Of a stretch of 64,000 bases of DNA, positions 1 through 13,266 are shown one piece after another. The translations under genes were made by a program, and so were the position numbers. How positions within the stretch are numbered: the stretch's first letter is position 1; every line of letters starts with the position of its first letter. Below the pieces are notes generated by a model. That model did not search any database, was not told the DNA's origin, and was given only the letters and a program-made list of their open reading frames with translations. Source of the stretch: Chloranthus sessilifolius. Taxonomy: Eukaryota > Streptophyta > Magnoliopsida > Chloranthales > Chloranthaceae. The DNA is taken from NCBI GenBank assembly GCA_021018995.1, contig CM037598.1:71256671-71320670 (forward strand), read 5' to 3'.

Positions 1-44
1 AAGAAAGTCTCGTAGGGAAGTGCGGGGAATACACAAGCGGTGTT

Positions 45-2240
45 TTAGGAACAAATATCCATTTTGTAGGGTATATTTACTCTCTCACAGATTGACCACT
101 CGGAAGTGAAGTACTCTTCTCCAAAATATGGACACGTAGGATAATCATCAACAAGGCGATCGAATCCAGTCACCTCAACACTCATCGAGTGCAACGTTGC
201 CACTCCATGGCTAAGCGCATTAGCAGCCTGATTCTCAATTCCAGTCCTATGTTTCAGCACAAAGGTGAACTTGAAGTTGCTCAACCCATTTTGCATGCCG
301 CGGCTTTAACTTCTTTTGGGAACTCAAAAATCTAAGGGCTTCATGATTAGATAACAAGACAAATTCATGTGGTAGTAAATAGTGTTTCCAATATTTAAGA
401 GATTGCACTACCACATAGAATTCTTTGTCGTAGGTAGAATATTTCTGCCTGACCTCATTTAGCTTCTCACTGAAATAAGTTATCGGATGACCCTCTTGGC
501 TTAGCACTTCCCCAATACCTACGTCTGACACGTCACACGCTACCTCAAGACCTTAGAAAAGTCGGGAAGGCGTATGACAGAAGCTTTCATCATTCGGGAC
601 TTATTCTCCTTAAAGGCTTTTGCCGTAGTAGGTGTCCATTTAAACTCCCCATTTTTTATGCAATCAGTGATAGGGGATGCTACCATACTGAGGTTACGGA
701 TGAACCCCTTGTAAAAAGTGGCTAACCCATGGAAGCTACGGACTTCGTGGATGGCCCAAGGTTCGGGCCATTCCACAATAGCTTTGACCTTTTTCAGGTC
801 TACAGTCATTCTTTCAGAGGTTACGACAAACCCTAAGAAGACAGTTTTGTGACATGAGAGTGCACTTCTTTAGGTTCGCGTATAGCTTTTCTCCTATGAG
901 AGTCATACAAATTTGCCTGAGAGTCATACAAATTTGCCTTAAGTGGCTTAAGTGTTGTTCATTGTTGTGGCTATAAATAAGGATGTCATCGAAATAGATC
1001 ACAAGAAACTTGCCTATGAAAGGCCTCAACACCTGTGTCATGATACACATAAATGTGCTCAGTACATTTGAAAGTCCGAAAGGCATGACAAACCACTAGT
1101 ACAAACCATCCTTTGTTTTGAAGGCAGTTTTCCATTCGTCCCCGGGACGAATTCGGATTTGATGGTATCCACTCTTCAAGTCGATCTTCGAAAATATAGT
1201 GGCACTGACCATCATGTCCAACATGTCGTCTAGTCTCGATATAGGGAATCGATACTTGACCATGATTTTATTAATAGAGCGGCTATCAACACACATTCTT
1301 CTCTTGAGAAGTTCATCCACTTTTCTTTTTAATTTCGAGTGTTCATATGGATTCATGCGACAATAGAGCAAGTTAGGAAAAGTAGATCCGGGGACCAAAT
1401 CAATGGCGTGTTGGATGTCCCATAGAGGTGGTAACTCATCTAGAAGGTCGTTGGGAAAGACATCCCGAAACTCACTCATTATCGGTTCAACCTCTTTCAG
1501 AATCTCAACGCCTGACTCTTTGGGTGTTTCAACTGTAACAAGGACATAGACGATGTCCTCTGTCTTAGCACATCGTTCAATCTCTAAAGGGCTAACAATG
1601 TGAACGACCTTAGATGTCTTCTCTCTCTCTCTCTCTATCAGGTCCTTATCACTTGACTTAGTTGTTTTCACGGTGGTTGCTCTAGGAGGTAAAAGATTGA
1701 TCTTTATTTTATTTCCTTTGTGAGTGAAAGAACACATGTTCGATCTTCCGAACAGTGTAACGTCCATATCGTACAACCATGGCCTCCCAAGGATGACATG
1801 CCGCCCATCCATAGGCACAACATTGCACCACAAGGTGTTCTTATACGAGCCGAATTGTATAGGAACTTGACACCTTCGTGAAAATGGAATGATGATGAAT
1901 CGACCCAAGCAATTTTATAGGGTCATGGGTGAGCTACAGGTGCAAGTCCTAAGCGAGAAACTGTACTCTCGGAAACGACGTTGGTATAATTTCCGCTATC
2001 AACTATGACTCGACGGACTTTCTCACTACGCTTGGCTACGGTATAGAAGATGTTATCATGCCGCCGATTATCACTCTCCTTAGACTGGGCTAGAACACAT
2101 CTAACCACAAGAGCCTGCGAGGTATTATCCTCCTCAACGGGATAAGAGATTTCCCTAAGACAAGCCACTGCTCGTTCTCCCCTCATCACTAGGGAGTGAC
2201 TGAAGCACATAAACTTCTTATGTTCCCTCATCGTGCGCAT
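45..2240 (-). pseudogene. Ty3 pol: protease, RT and RNase H (fossil)
   Basis: Minus-strand order is a retroviral-type aspartic protease (VIVDSGNYTNVVSEST near 2000), then RT (1300-820), then RNase H (810-250), and the tether that precedes integrase (KHRTGIENQAANALS near 225). Several breaks separate the blocks, so this is a decayed copy. The order protease-RT-RNase H with integrase last separates it from Copia elements. Confidence 0.85.
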
Positions 2241-3280
2241 TCCTAGTGTCCTCGGTTATAAAAAAGTTTCGGGATGAACATTGTGCCGCAAAATGTCCGA
2301 TGCCATAACACTTATAACACTTGTTTTGACCACTACTCTTGGGGCCTTCAAGCATTGGACCTTTACCCTTATCGACTCGGGTTACTGGTGTAGCAACTGA
2401 GTTGGACCTAGCAGATGGGGTATCAACGTTGGGTTTTGACTCAGGAAAGTTAGACCTAAAACTGTATCCACTAATATCGAAACGTTTGGTTTGAGGGGTC
2501 TTGAGGTACCATTCTAACTCCTCAACTCTAGAGAAACATTCATCTAGATCGGTAACAAGGCAGGGAATGAGTTCCCTCTAAAGTTCTGGGTGAAGGCCCA
2601 TTCAAAATCGGGATAGGGTAACTCTTTCCGGCTTATCCACATTGGCCTGGGACATCAGGTCTTCAAATTTATCTACTCAGTTACCGGTGAATTCCCTTGG
2701 TGCAACGACTGCCACTGATGAAGAACATGTTCATCATAGGAAAGAGGAATATAGTTCTCGTTCAGTTGGATCTTCATTTCATCCCAAGTGGAAATGGGAC
2801 GAAGACCCTGGGATTGCCTACGACACTCTAATCCCATCCAATAAAGCCTAGCTTGACCCATAAGCTTAACCTTGACAAACTGGACTTTACGCTTCTCAGA
2901 CATGGCATACCACTCGAAGTAGTTTTCCAGGCTGGTGACCCACTCGAGATAAACTTTAGGTTGTCTTTTCCTGTCAAAAGTAGGAGCGTCCATTTTAACA
3001 GATTTCATGACTTTGTCGTCCTGATCTGTTTGGACTTCACGTTGGTGAGGACCTTCTTTCATACGGTCATTAGTGTGGACTCTGGTGATTTTCAGTGATG
3101 AACTCATTCATCTCTTCAACTCGGGTCTCTAAAGCTTCATGCCGGGCTTGTTAATCACACAACTGTTGTTGCAATTGATCATGGCGTTCAACCATCTGAG
3201 CTTGAAGGGCGGCTTTACTCGCGGTCAACTTAAACGCACGATCCTTAATTAGGGCTTCTATCTTAATGGGATTCATGACT
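2240..3280 (-). pseudogene. Ty3 gag (fossil)
   Basis: The N-terminal half contains the retrotransposon gag core, with FDRKRQPKVYLEWVTSLENYF near 2970 and a downstream WDEMK block near 2790, both typical of Ty3 plant gag. A CCHC-like zinc knuckle is suggested near 2280-2330. The gene is broken and is part of the same element as the adjacent protease and RT. Confidence 0.8.
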
Positions 3281-3373
3281 ATGCAACACAAAACAAAATG
3301 ATGCAAGATAAAACAATATAAAGAAATGAACCCTAGAACCTATATGAACATCGACAACCCGAAACTGACAAAT

Positions 3374-3384
3374 CTCTAATACCA
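3374..3384 (-). promoter_or_regulatory. Primer-binding site of the Ty3 element
   Basis: On the minus strand this reads TGGTATTAGAG, close to the TGGTATCAGAG site complementary to the 3' end of initiator tRNA-Met used by many plant retroelements. It sits four bases inside the LTR edge, the usual place. Confidence 0.65.
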
Positions 3385-3388
3385 AATC

Positions 3389-4259
3389 TGATGCAGAAAC
3401 TAACACATGCAATGCTAGGGCTGAGATTAAAATTAAAATTAATTAAAACAATTAAAATGACAATATTCCTTAACAAATTAGCAAAGAAAATATAACGAGA
3501 TTCAATTGAACGAATTAATTCCAGCCTAAAATAGTGTTACTTTTGCGTACGTTTCCTATCGAATCTAGAAGACTAGGGTTCTTAGCGAACAGCTAGATCT
3601 CCGACAGTTTTAGGGCGTCGAACGAACTCGCAAGCGGGTTCCTTCAATACCATGCGAAAATAAAGGCAAATAAGGATTTTAATGGTGAAGGGATAGGTTA
3701 AACTTGGATTAAATAGTGAAATAGATAGGCTAGGATTATGCTACTTGCGCAACTCGTAGATTATAAGAAGAAAGAGAGGAGGAAAAGTTGGCCTCGCACC
3801 ATACCGCACACAGGACGAAGAATCGCTCTTCGGTGTGAGAGAATCACACCCTCACGAAAGTTCAAAACGCTCAAAGTTGCAAAAGCAATTTTCATTCACC
3901 AATAATGAATTCCAAAGCTATTTTTTCAAGCCTTTAAATAGGCTAACAAAACCCTAGCTCGAAATAAAGCATGCATAAAAACTTAAAACACTTAAAACGA
4001 CAAGTTTTGCCAAAATAAACTAAATCCCGTCGAATCTCACGCGATCAGTTGATCGATCGACTGAGAAATAATTAAATTGCTCGCAAGCCATGACTACAAT
4101 CGATTGATCGAAAATTCAGAATCGATCGATCGACTGAGGAATTGTCCTCAATCGATCGATCGAAGGATGGGGCCGATTGATCGACTAAAACACTTCTTCA
4201 GCTCCGTGACTCTGGGCAGTTCTTCTTTCGAACCACTTTGACGTTCTTCTTTTGCCTTC
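3389..4259 (-). repeat. 5' LTR of the left Ty3/Gypsy element
   Basis: The left edge begins TGATGCAGAAAC directly after a primer-site-like stretch, as expected for an LTR end on the minus strand. A second copy of the same sequence family is found at 63451-64000, which supports calling this an LTR rather than internal DNA. The outer (right) edge near 4259 is set only by loss of recognisable LTR character and may be off by tens of bases. Confidence 0.7.
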
Positions 4260-4664
4260 AATATGTTATGGGCGGATGCTTGAATCAGATGTCTCTATAA
4301 CTAACCCTTGGGCACCCACGTGCCACAATGCCCATAACTATCTCTCCCATATTTTTAGCTTATTCGTGCACTCCACAAAGACTCCCTCTCTTTACCCAAC
4401 AAAGTCATACTATTTTTTTTTTCATGGATTGATGCCCAATCCCCCTTCTTCCGCAACACGCACCATATTTGAATTGATCACATGGTTTTATCTTCACCTT
4501 CCTACCACTCAACAGAAAATTCCTTTGGGTTCCAACCTCTTCATTCTCGTGATTGGGCATTCAAAGTAACTCTTTCCCCTTTAGATAGCCACACCCCTTT
4601 GCAACCGACCACTTGGTATTAGAAAATCGAAGATTAAGTCAATGGGACCGAGTAATTGAAATAT
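4260..4664. other. Stretch without recognised genes
   Basis: Between the LTR and the next repeat I see no conserved coding sequence. It is pyrimidine-rich on the + strand and may be upstream flank of host gene 1 or old repeat DNA. Confidence 0.4.
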
Positions 4665-4875
4665 TTGACCCTGATACAGGTTTTGGGATGGTATTGGTAT
4701 GGGCCGATACATGATCATATCAGTCGATACGTCTCGGGTATCGGTCAATACATCCTTTTTTAATATTTTGTGAACATTTTTTATTATTTTGGCATTTTTT
4801 TTCCAAAACAAAAAAAATTCTGTATCGGTCGATAGTATCAGTATCTAAGGGACCGATTTAGATACCTTTCAGCAT
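4665..4875. repeat. CGATAC-motif repeat, copy 1
   Basis: Short direct and inverted copies of the words GATAC and GTATCGG recur within about 200 bases (for example near 4715, 4735 and 4825). Three other patches in the window (51660-51810, 53445-53580, 55195-55423) share this word set, suggesting a dispersed palindromic MITE-like family. No target duplication was found for this copy. Confidence 0.45.
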
Positions 4876-6022
4876 ATTGTAAATGTGTGACAATGGGTTC
4901 ATTCCTACTGAATTTAAACCCTAAAACAATTCCAGTTCAACCGCTATTGGTACTGGGAATTTTTTGTTGTAGATTATCAGGGGATTTCTACTCAGGGTGC
5001 TGTTATGGTTTTGGAATCTCTCCCACTCCTAAATCGGACTATTCTAACTTTATCCTTTTGTTGATGCTCTTAATTCCGTACTCTTTCCTGCTTCCCGCTG
5101 CTTATGGTTAGTTTGTTCATTTTCTCTCTCTCTCTCTCTCCTCCATCTTGTCTAATCTTAAACCTAGTACGACCTAACTCTAATACCGCTTACCTAAACA
5201 TAATACAACTCATCCTTAACATTCATCTTTGTGTACTCATCCTTGACATTCATCTTGATATCAGAGCCAAACCCGACAACCTTTTCCTTCTGTGCCACAT
5301 CATCCTTTTTTGTTGACGCCAGCATGTCGTCATGCTGACGCCAACAACTCAACACTTTTGGCCATTTTGTCCGCTGGACAACAATAATGTCTCCTGAAGC
5401 TTTTGCATATGAAGTGGTTTATGGGGGTTTTCGAAGCCGTCTTAATGATTGGATTTAATTTGTGCTGAAAGCCGAAACAAAATTATCTTTAGGGGAAAAA
5501 TTCAATTACATTTAATCTGCCTTTCTCCACAAAAGTCAAGGTATCCACTATAATGAGTGAATGAGAAAGTAAAATTGAAGATAAAGGTATGGGAGTTCGA
5601 CTTAATGAGAGGGTTACTTCTTCTTCTTATCTTTTATTTAATTGCTGTAGCTAACCAAATCAATATAAGCCAGATATTTCAAGCTCATATAGGTAGCTGT
5701 GCCCTCTTTTTTTTCTTTTCTTTTCCCAGTGATATAAATGCCTGTTTCTCCTATATTGTCATTATTTGGGTTAGCTTATTGCATGCTCGTCAAAACCTCG
5801 GTTTTGTAAATTTTATATTATTTGCAGTTGATTTTATTGGTAGAATCACTATAAGTTTTTGATCCGTATCCCTGCTTACCTATAAAAAAAAGTTTTCGAT
5901 GTTTATCTGGAAGATGCTATTTTTTAACATGATTTTTTTTGTACTTATATGTGATTTGAATACATCTTTCCATTTCTTAAGAGAGTTTGAATTTATTAAC
6001 TCGAAAGTATTAATTATTTCAG
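4876..6022 (+). other. Presumed promoter, 5' UTR and unresolved first exon of host gene 1
   Basis: The first exon found for the gene (6023) begins with the third base of a codon, so at least one coding exon must lie upstream. This interval has a CT-repeat at about 5120-5143, often seen near plant transcription starts, and a hairpin-forming inverted repeat at 5311-5346. I could not identify an exon with the right donor phase. The start codon may be here or may have been displaced by the Ty3 insertion. Confidence 0.35.
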
Positions 6023-9000
6023 GAAAAAGGTCATTTTGTTGGATGATCTTCTTAGTGATTATTATGAAGAAAGAAATAAGATTGGTAAAAAGAAGTCTGC
6101 GATAGTCCCCAAACGCTATAATTCAGATGACGATGATAGTAATCATAAAAACAAAGAAGCGAAACTCTCGAAGTTTGTTGATGACTGCCAAAAACAGGCA
6201 AATTCACTAACTCAAATGCTTTTATTTATTAAAATTTCCTCTACTTTTATTTTCTCGTATGAAGTTGATATGATCTTATAGGTGCATGAAATAGTAACTG
6301 AAGACGAGATGCCATTATGGGGTCAACGAGTTTTCGGAAGTCAGGTTTCTGAAGTGAACGTTAATAGTTTAATACTTTCTAATTTTTAAATTAGTCACTT
6401 TTTGAAATATGTTTATGCATTCTTAGAACAGATGTAATCTAGTTTCTTTTGTGCTGCAGAAAGCTCCTCCTTCAGTAGCCTTCACCCGTCTAGGAAGTTG
6501 TCCTAATTTGCAGTCGTTCATGAAAGATCTCAATAAAATGCTGGAACTTGACGTTGAGAATGGTTTCTAGTTTCTTTTTGCTGTTTGAGTTAATGCTTAT
6601 TTCATGGTTGAGGATAAATTATGTGTGCATGTTATATATAGCATGACTATATCTACATGTGATCAGTTTGTCTTAGTGACAAAACAACCTCAAGTTTTAC
6701 CTAGATCTCCCACCGTACATGTGGCACAATTTTTCATTCATGCATAGTTTGTTGGCAGGTCATCACTTGAAGGGTCAATGCGAAATCACTTCTATCAGCT
6801 AGTTATAACTGTCTGGCATAGAGCCCTTTCTGCTGATTGTCCAATCAGTGCAGGCTCTTGGTTGGACTGTTAGGATAATCCTGTGGTTCTGGTCTATGGC
6901 TGTTGCCCCTATAGTGACCAGTGTCAGGGTTTGGGAATAAATCGGCTTGGAAAAATTTGAAAAAATAAAAACTATGAAATATATTAATTAAAAATTATAA
7001 AAATAATAGAAAATAACTTATTTTTGACCAAAATCAGGAAAAATCCGGGAGAAAGTCAGAAAGTTCACATATAATTTGGAAATTCTCGAATAATTCGGGA
7101 ATTCGCGAGCAATTGGGATTTCTCCGTTTTTTTTTTTCTAAAAATTTCGCGAATTATTCACAACTTTTTCCAAAAGTCGGAGAATTTGGTCACTGTAGGT
7201 GCCCCTCCTTCTGGTGCCACCCATGTGCACTAGTCAGAATTGGCTTATTGAAGTATTCAGCTTATCGTCTCCAGCTTGAAGATAAATTTATATTATTACT
7301 ATGGAAGCAGTTTACATAATTGAATCATTCTTTTTTTTTTATCACAGATTAAAAAATAGTTCAAATTTTAATTTTTTTAATCATTTACAAATCTCTTGTT
7401 GTCCTTCAGGAGAAACCTTTCTCAATGGGTTATTGACAAATGGCTGGCTTACAAAATTGGTTCTTAAGCAGGGCCATGTTCAAGATTCCATGGCATCTTG
7501 GACCTTTAAATTGAGTAAGGGTTTTTTATTCTTTCTGATATTTCCACTACAGTATTGTGTAATATTTGATCCCACTTTATTTATTTATTTATCAGTGTTG
7601 TACTCTTCCGATGAGGCGTTGCAGGACTCTGCTTGTGACTTTTGGTGTGCTATTATTCAGTCTAAGGATGAGGTAATTTCATTAGTCACTTTACTCGGGA
7701 ATGGTTATGGGGAAGTCTCTCTAAAGCATAGTCACCAAGTCGGGGTTTGGCACTAATTCGGCAAGGTTAAAATTTGGAAATATCTGGCAAGTTCATGATA
7801 ATTGGAGTGAAAAATTAAAAAATCTATGATTAAATAATAATTTTTTTAAAAAAATATTAAAAATCACGATTTACTAAAAAATCCGGGAATTATTCATGAT
7901 TATTCGTGAATTTTTTAAAACACGAATTTTCGAAAAAAAGTGGTGAATGATTCTTGATTAATGCACAGAAGCTGAACTTTGCGAATTACACGCGTATTTT
8001 TTTAAAAATTCGGCAAATTTTGTGAATATGCTCGAAAGTCCTGAACAAGTAACTTGGAAAAATTATTATATTGTATATTATATGATCTGAGGTAGAATAT
8101 CTTTTTCGTATCATTATTATGCAGGTTGATTTACCATCTGTTAGACTTGATTGGATTCCTAGCTATGTTGAACTGAAAGAAGCACTTCATGTTTATGGAT
8201 ATCTATTGGATTCGTCATACAATATTCCTGCCCACTCTAGAATGCTTCATACTGGTCAGCTCCTTAATCTTTGTGTTTGCCCATTACTACTGATCTTCGT
8301 AATTTTCCTTGTTTAGAGATCTTTTTGTTAGCTCTATCATTGTCTATACTTCTGTGAAAAATTTATTTGGATATCATTTCAACAAATTTTCTTATACATT
8401 CTATGCCTAGGAAGCATGAATACTATGAATTATTTAATTTGCACATTTCAAAAGTATTACATGTTTGCTTTTATTGTAAATTTCTAAGCATTGTATCAAA
8501 GTCGGTACACCATCCATTAGGTGCATGCCAGGAACCATTGATTTATTAGGTTAATGTTTGAGGCAAATTTAGTTTAACAAATGTTTCCAGCCATTATTGC
8601 CGGGAAATCTGGTTGGCTGTTACACTGGGTTGGGATCATATTCTACGCCAATAAAAAAATTGAAGTCATATATGTATTAATTGTACTTATCATCCCAAAA
8701 GACTTAGTCCTAGGTTTTTTTGTATTAGAAGAGTGTGTGGAGATACCAGTTCGTGGTAGCTCTCAGTTATAATGGAATCTGGCAACTGATGTGTTTCACC
8801 ATAGTTGGGTCAATTTTGACATTGTGAATAATGGGAAGCTTATTTGTTCATTACTCCAAGAGCGAACATGGGATTTTACAAAAAGTAAAACAGCATTGAA
8901 AGCTATGAACGTCTAAATGGACTCGTAGCCTGCAGAGTCACGAAGTTGGCGACATTTTAAAATTTTTTTGGTTAAAATGCGTATGAATTATTTTATATTG

Positions 9001-9545
9001 TTAGAAGTTCATTTTAGCATCTCCTTTGGTAATTCTTTTTGATAATCTGCTCCATTTCTGGTTCAGATTATGGATCCGAAGGGCCACCCCCAAATATTAT
9101 ATCATGGATCAAGTTTCTAAATGTTTGTTGCCAAGTGAGGTATGCTATGGAAATGGAATTTGATTTCTGGGCATTATAATAAATGTGAAAAGTTATTCGT
9201 AATGGCATTCTGTTTCGCTTCATGGCCAATTTACCCATTTCTACTCTCCAGGCTACAATTATTTTCAGCCGACTTTGATTACATCAGATACTACTGGGGT
9301 TTTAATTTCTCCACATTAAGATGCTTATGCGTTTCCTCATTTATGTTCTGCAGAAGTATTCGTCCTATCTTCTCAGTTGTAGACGTGGAGGAGTTATTTG
9401 GTGTGATTATGTGTCTTTTCTTAGACCGCCAGCTTCAAGGCCTGTCATGGCTTTTGAATAAATGCATGCTATCCTTTATTGATTTCTTTACCGAAAATGA
9501 ATGGAATATCAGCTCTGCAAATGTTGCAAAATCTATTGCTCACAG
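6023..9545 (+). CDS. Host gene 1, exon cluster A (eight exons)
   Basis: Eight exons sit in 3.5 kb with ordinary plant introns of 81 to 847 bases. All acceptors are AG; donors are GT except the first, which reads CAG then GCAAAT after base 6197. Taking that GC donor joins DDCQKQ to VHEIVTEDEMPLWG in frame. Phase joins such as K-L-M across 7514/7596 and T-D-Y across 8254/9067 are each possible in only one way, which supports the model. Two short TIR-like repeats occupy the introns at 6911-7199 and about 7729-8050. Confidence 0.8.
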
Positions 9546-12500
9546 GTAACTGCAAGTTGCTAGATCTATTCTGCAATTACTTTTCCATGAATATAAATTT
9601 ACATATGATAATTGAACCGGGTGATGAAAAAGGGATTATGGTTTAGAAAATCGTGTTATCTAGAAAGGGTTATCTATAAAATTTTAACATATGACATAAA
9701 GTTCAGAAGTTCCTTTTGATCGTTAATGTTTTCACTACCCCAATCAACTTTATGGGGTGCTGGTCATAGTTCAATACTCTTAGGCTGCGTTTGGGGACAA
9801 GTATTTGGATTTAGAGATTTCAAATCCAAGTATTTTCAAATTCAGAATTTGTAATATTTGGATTTGCAAATCTCTTGTTTGGTTGTTTAAGCATTGTATT
9901 AGGTTTTGGCCCAAGGATTTGTAAATACTTTAATTGGCTAGTTTTGTTAAAAATGGATTCAGATTTCACTGGTTTCCTGCATTCTATGTAGAATTTCAGT
10001 TTCGGTGTTGGTTCACCTAAAACTGAACCCGAACCAAAATGTTTCATTTTCGGTTTCATTTAACCGAACTCCCCACCCTCCTGAACTGAACTGAACTGAT
10101 CTGGTTTTGGTTCAGTTTGGTTTTCGGTTTTTGCTGTTTTTTTTTTTTTATTCTTTTTTGGTTTTTCGGTTTAGGGTCGGTTTTCTTTCCCTACTCAAAC
10201 AGTTTTCAGTTTTCAGTTTTCGGCACCCAAAACCGAAGCTGAACCGATCCAAAACCGGTTTGGTTTTGGATCAGTATCGGGTCGAGTTTTTTTTTTTTTT
10301 TTTTTTTTCCACTTTGGTTTCATCTATTTTCAATTTTTTTTTCCACCCCAAATTCTATGAAGTGGTATCAACAGGTTGGGCCAAAATTATGCTTGCCTAA
10401 TAGGCCACAACGACAAGTGCCTGACCCGATCCGACCTGACTTGAAAACTCGACCTGAGCTGAAAACCCGTCCTGACCTGGTAAAATATTGCCTATTTCTT
10501 CCTTTTTGTGTATAAATTATCAGTTCGACTGGACCCGCAAGTCGGGCCGGATGTCTCATGCCCGGCTTGACCCAACTGGTCAAGTTTATGTACCGAACCA
10601 GGCCAAAATTTTAAATTAGTGATTTAATCATTTTGTACATGATGTGAAATTATAGGAAAGTAGTCGACAATAGTTTTTGGCCCTTTTTACATTTGAATTG
10701 ACAATAAAGATTTCATTTTACTGCTGTGAAATGTAGCCTTTTTCTTTGTAGGATTAACGAATTTAGAATCCTTAAGATAGTACATGATATAATTAAGGCT
10801 TCAAGGTGGTTCAGTCAGACTGACAGAATTTGGCAAGAGTGCTGACTAGGATAGATTCACGACAGAGTTAATTCTTAGCCATGATCCCACCAAAACGAAC
10901 CGATTTACTAATTTGGCAAGAGTGGCTTGTACACCTCATCAAATTAGGGTTGTCATTTTTTTTTTTTAATGGTCAGTTGCAGGCCGCGCTTCCTGCATTT
11001 TTATTTTGGAAGGGTAGCACTAAAGCAGGGAAGAGTAGAATTATTTATGGGTTTTCTTATGCGTTGTGGACTCTTCTTTTTTCACGAACATCCCAAGGTT
11101 CTGCCTAAAAAGATGATTTTTTTTTTTTTTTAATGGTCAGTTGCAGGCTGTGCTTCCTGCATTTTTATTTTGGAAGGGTAGCGCTAAAGCAGGGAAGAGT
11201 AGAATTATTTATGGGTTTTCTTACGCGTTGTGGACTCGTCTTTTTTCACGAACATCCCAAGGTTCTGCCTAAAAAGATGAAATGATTTTTCTTTATCGCA
11301 GTTAACATATAACGGTGGTTGTTCAGGGATAGGAGTTCAAATTGGTTGATACATATGGATAAAAATGGTTTTTGTTACTGGAGGGTTGATTGGAAAACCT
11401 CTAGCTCCCGGAGCATGTGTACATTAATCTGTATTGGGATTTGAAGAGAGTCCTAGGTAGAATTTTGCCTATAGCTGTTGACAACTGGCATGTGACTTTA
11501 ACTCACGTCGCTGTCTAAATTACCTAGGATTAGTTGCCTGCCATATCTCTATTCTTAAGTACTGTTGTTTAGTCAGTTGACTTATTAACTCAATTTTATC
11601 TTTCATTGCAGGGGTATCTCTATGTTACGATAATTTATTATATGTTATATGCTATGTCGTCAATGGAACCTTAGTTCTGTTTTAATTAAGTTGATGGTAT
11701 CAATGATATCAGGGAGATCTCTTAGGGTTCACATCAACAGGGGTTGCCAACCCCTATAAATTGCAGTTTCTTCTTTCAACGAGTCTGTTTTCTCAGGTGT
11801 ATGATATTTATCCAATTGTTTTGACTTGTCGTTCTGGGCCATATTCCCTTTGTTTCTCGTCTTTCCTTTTATAAATCTTAAATCTACTGATAGTTTTCAA
11901 TTCTTCAATTTTATTTTCTTCTCTTCATTCATATCCTAGTTCCCACTCTTAATTCTTTATTCATGTCTGCCTCATCCTTTTCTGCCAATTTTCATTTAAT
12001 GTAACTGTGCTGCTGTTTCCCTAATCGGATTGAATATTTTCAGTGCTCTGAAGATATTTTTTTTAATATTTATTTTATATTTTGTTCATTTTGTCTTAAT
12101 GCAGTTGCTTCAATGCTTTGCAGATACTTCCTAGTCTGAGTATGAAACTAATGAGGTCATCGATAGTGAGGTTATGATCCATTGGCAATTGGCCCTTCAC
12201 TGTTCATGATCTAAATCTCCCTATATCTTTGCAACACTTGCCATGACCTGGCTTCCTAATTCCTTGTTCGACACCCATATTCCTTTTTTTTCCGTTAGTT
12301 TCCACCAACGAAAGAAAGGGAACAACTTCATTAAGAATGGGGCTTTAGTACCAAGCATGCAAGAAGAGAAAATTCTCGATTGCCATAGTAATCTGAGGCT
12401 TATATAGTTGCTCTTATGCTGTCACAAAAATTTATATTGATTCATAAACTTAACTAGTGCTGCACAAAATAGGAGAACACAACTAATTGAATCATACCAT

Positions 12501-13195
12501 TTCCTACTATAAAATTTCAGCTCCAAAAGATGTTTTTCCTCCAGAAGAAACCCAGTGAAGCTTTATTCCGTGACTGTAACTTGTTCCATGTTCATTTTCC
12601 TGCTTGTTTTCTTGCTACTGGTAATGCTATTATCATTTGTACCAGAGCATTTTGATATAGCTGCCAAATATTATTGTATTAAAATGCAAGTGATAGTTGC
12701 ATATGTAACTGTTGTATATTATGGTGTCAATACAATAAGGCTGATTTATTGAATACTGTTTAAATATTTTAGGCATCCTTGCTATTTTCTGTCATATGAT
12801 CTCATATTTTATAAGGAAAATTTAATCAGAATTCATGCAAATAATATAAAAAGAGATTTTTTAATGCCTTTGTAGTTCCATGCTGTGTTTGTGGCACATT
12901 TCGGTAGTGGGAGAAAAGCTAAATCTCATGCATGCAGATTAGAAGTGTTATAACCATTCATGAACTCTATTGAAATCCACTTTGGAGTTGCTTTTTCGTA
13001 GGGGACATAGCATATAGATTAAGCATGGCCTTTTTGTTTAGATGGTGATTAGTATGTATTCGAACACTATGTTGGAGTTACCTATGTTCAAAGCATGATT
13101 TTAAAACACGGAAACTCAACTCCACTCGGAAATCATCTGAGTAGAGTCAATGCGGAAAATCGGTCCGACTTGCTCCGACTCGGGCTATTTAAAAA

Positions 13196-13266
<71 letters not shown>

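Larger units (their letters stand above)
1..4259 (-). mobile_element. Ty3/Gypsy LTR retrotransposon, 5' half (fossil)
   Basis: Read on the minus strand from right to left the order is LTR (about 4259-3389), primer-binding site (3384-3374), gag (about 3280-2240), protease, reverse transcriptase and RNase H, and the window ends before integrase. RT is recognised by the FSKIDLKSGYHQIRI block near 1150 and the YFDDILIYS active-site block near 990. RNase H and its connection domain lie at about 810-250. The order PR-RT-RH places it in Ty3/Gypsy, probably a chromovirus. The copy is old and broken in many places (roughly ten or more) and the reading frame is not continuous. The 3' part and 3' LTR lie outside the window, so LTR divergence cannot be used for dating here. 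Confidence 0.9.

Noticed and set aside
4252-4569. Open frame possibly encoding the N-terminus of host gene 1
   Set aside because: No similarity, low-complexity serine/proline/tyrosine-rich translation, and no donor of the required phase.
5557-5862. Open frame just upstream of exon 6023 considered as first exon
   Set aside because: The possible donor near 5588 leaves phase 0, not the phase needed, and the remaining translation looks like intron.
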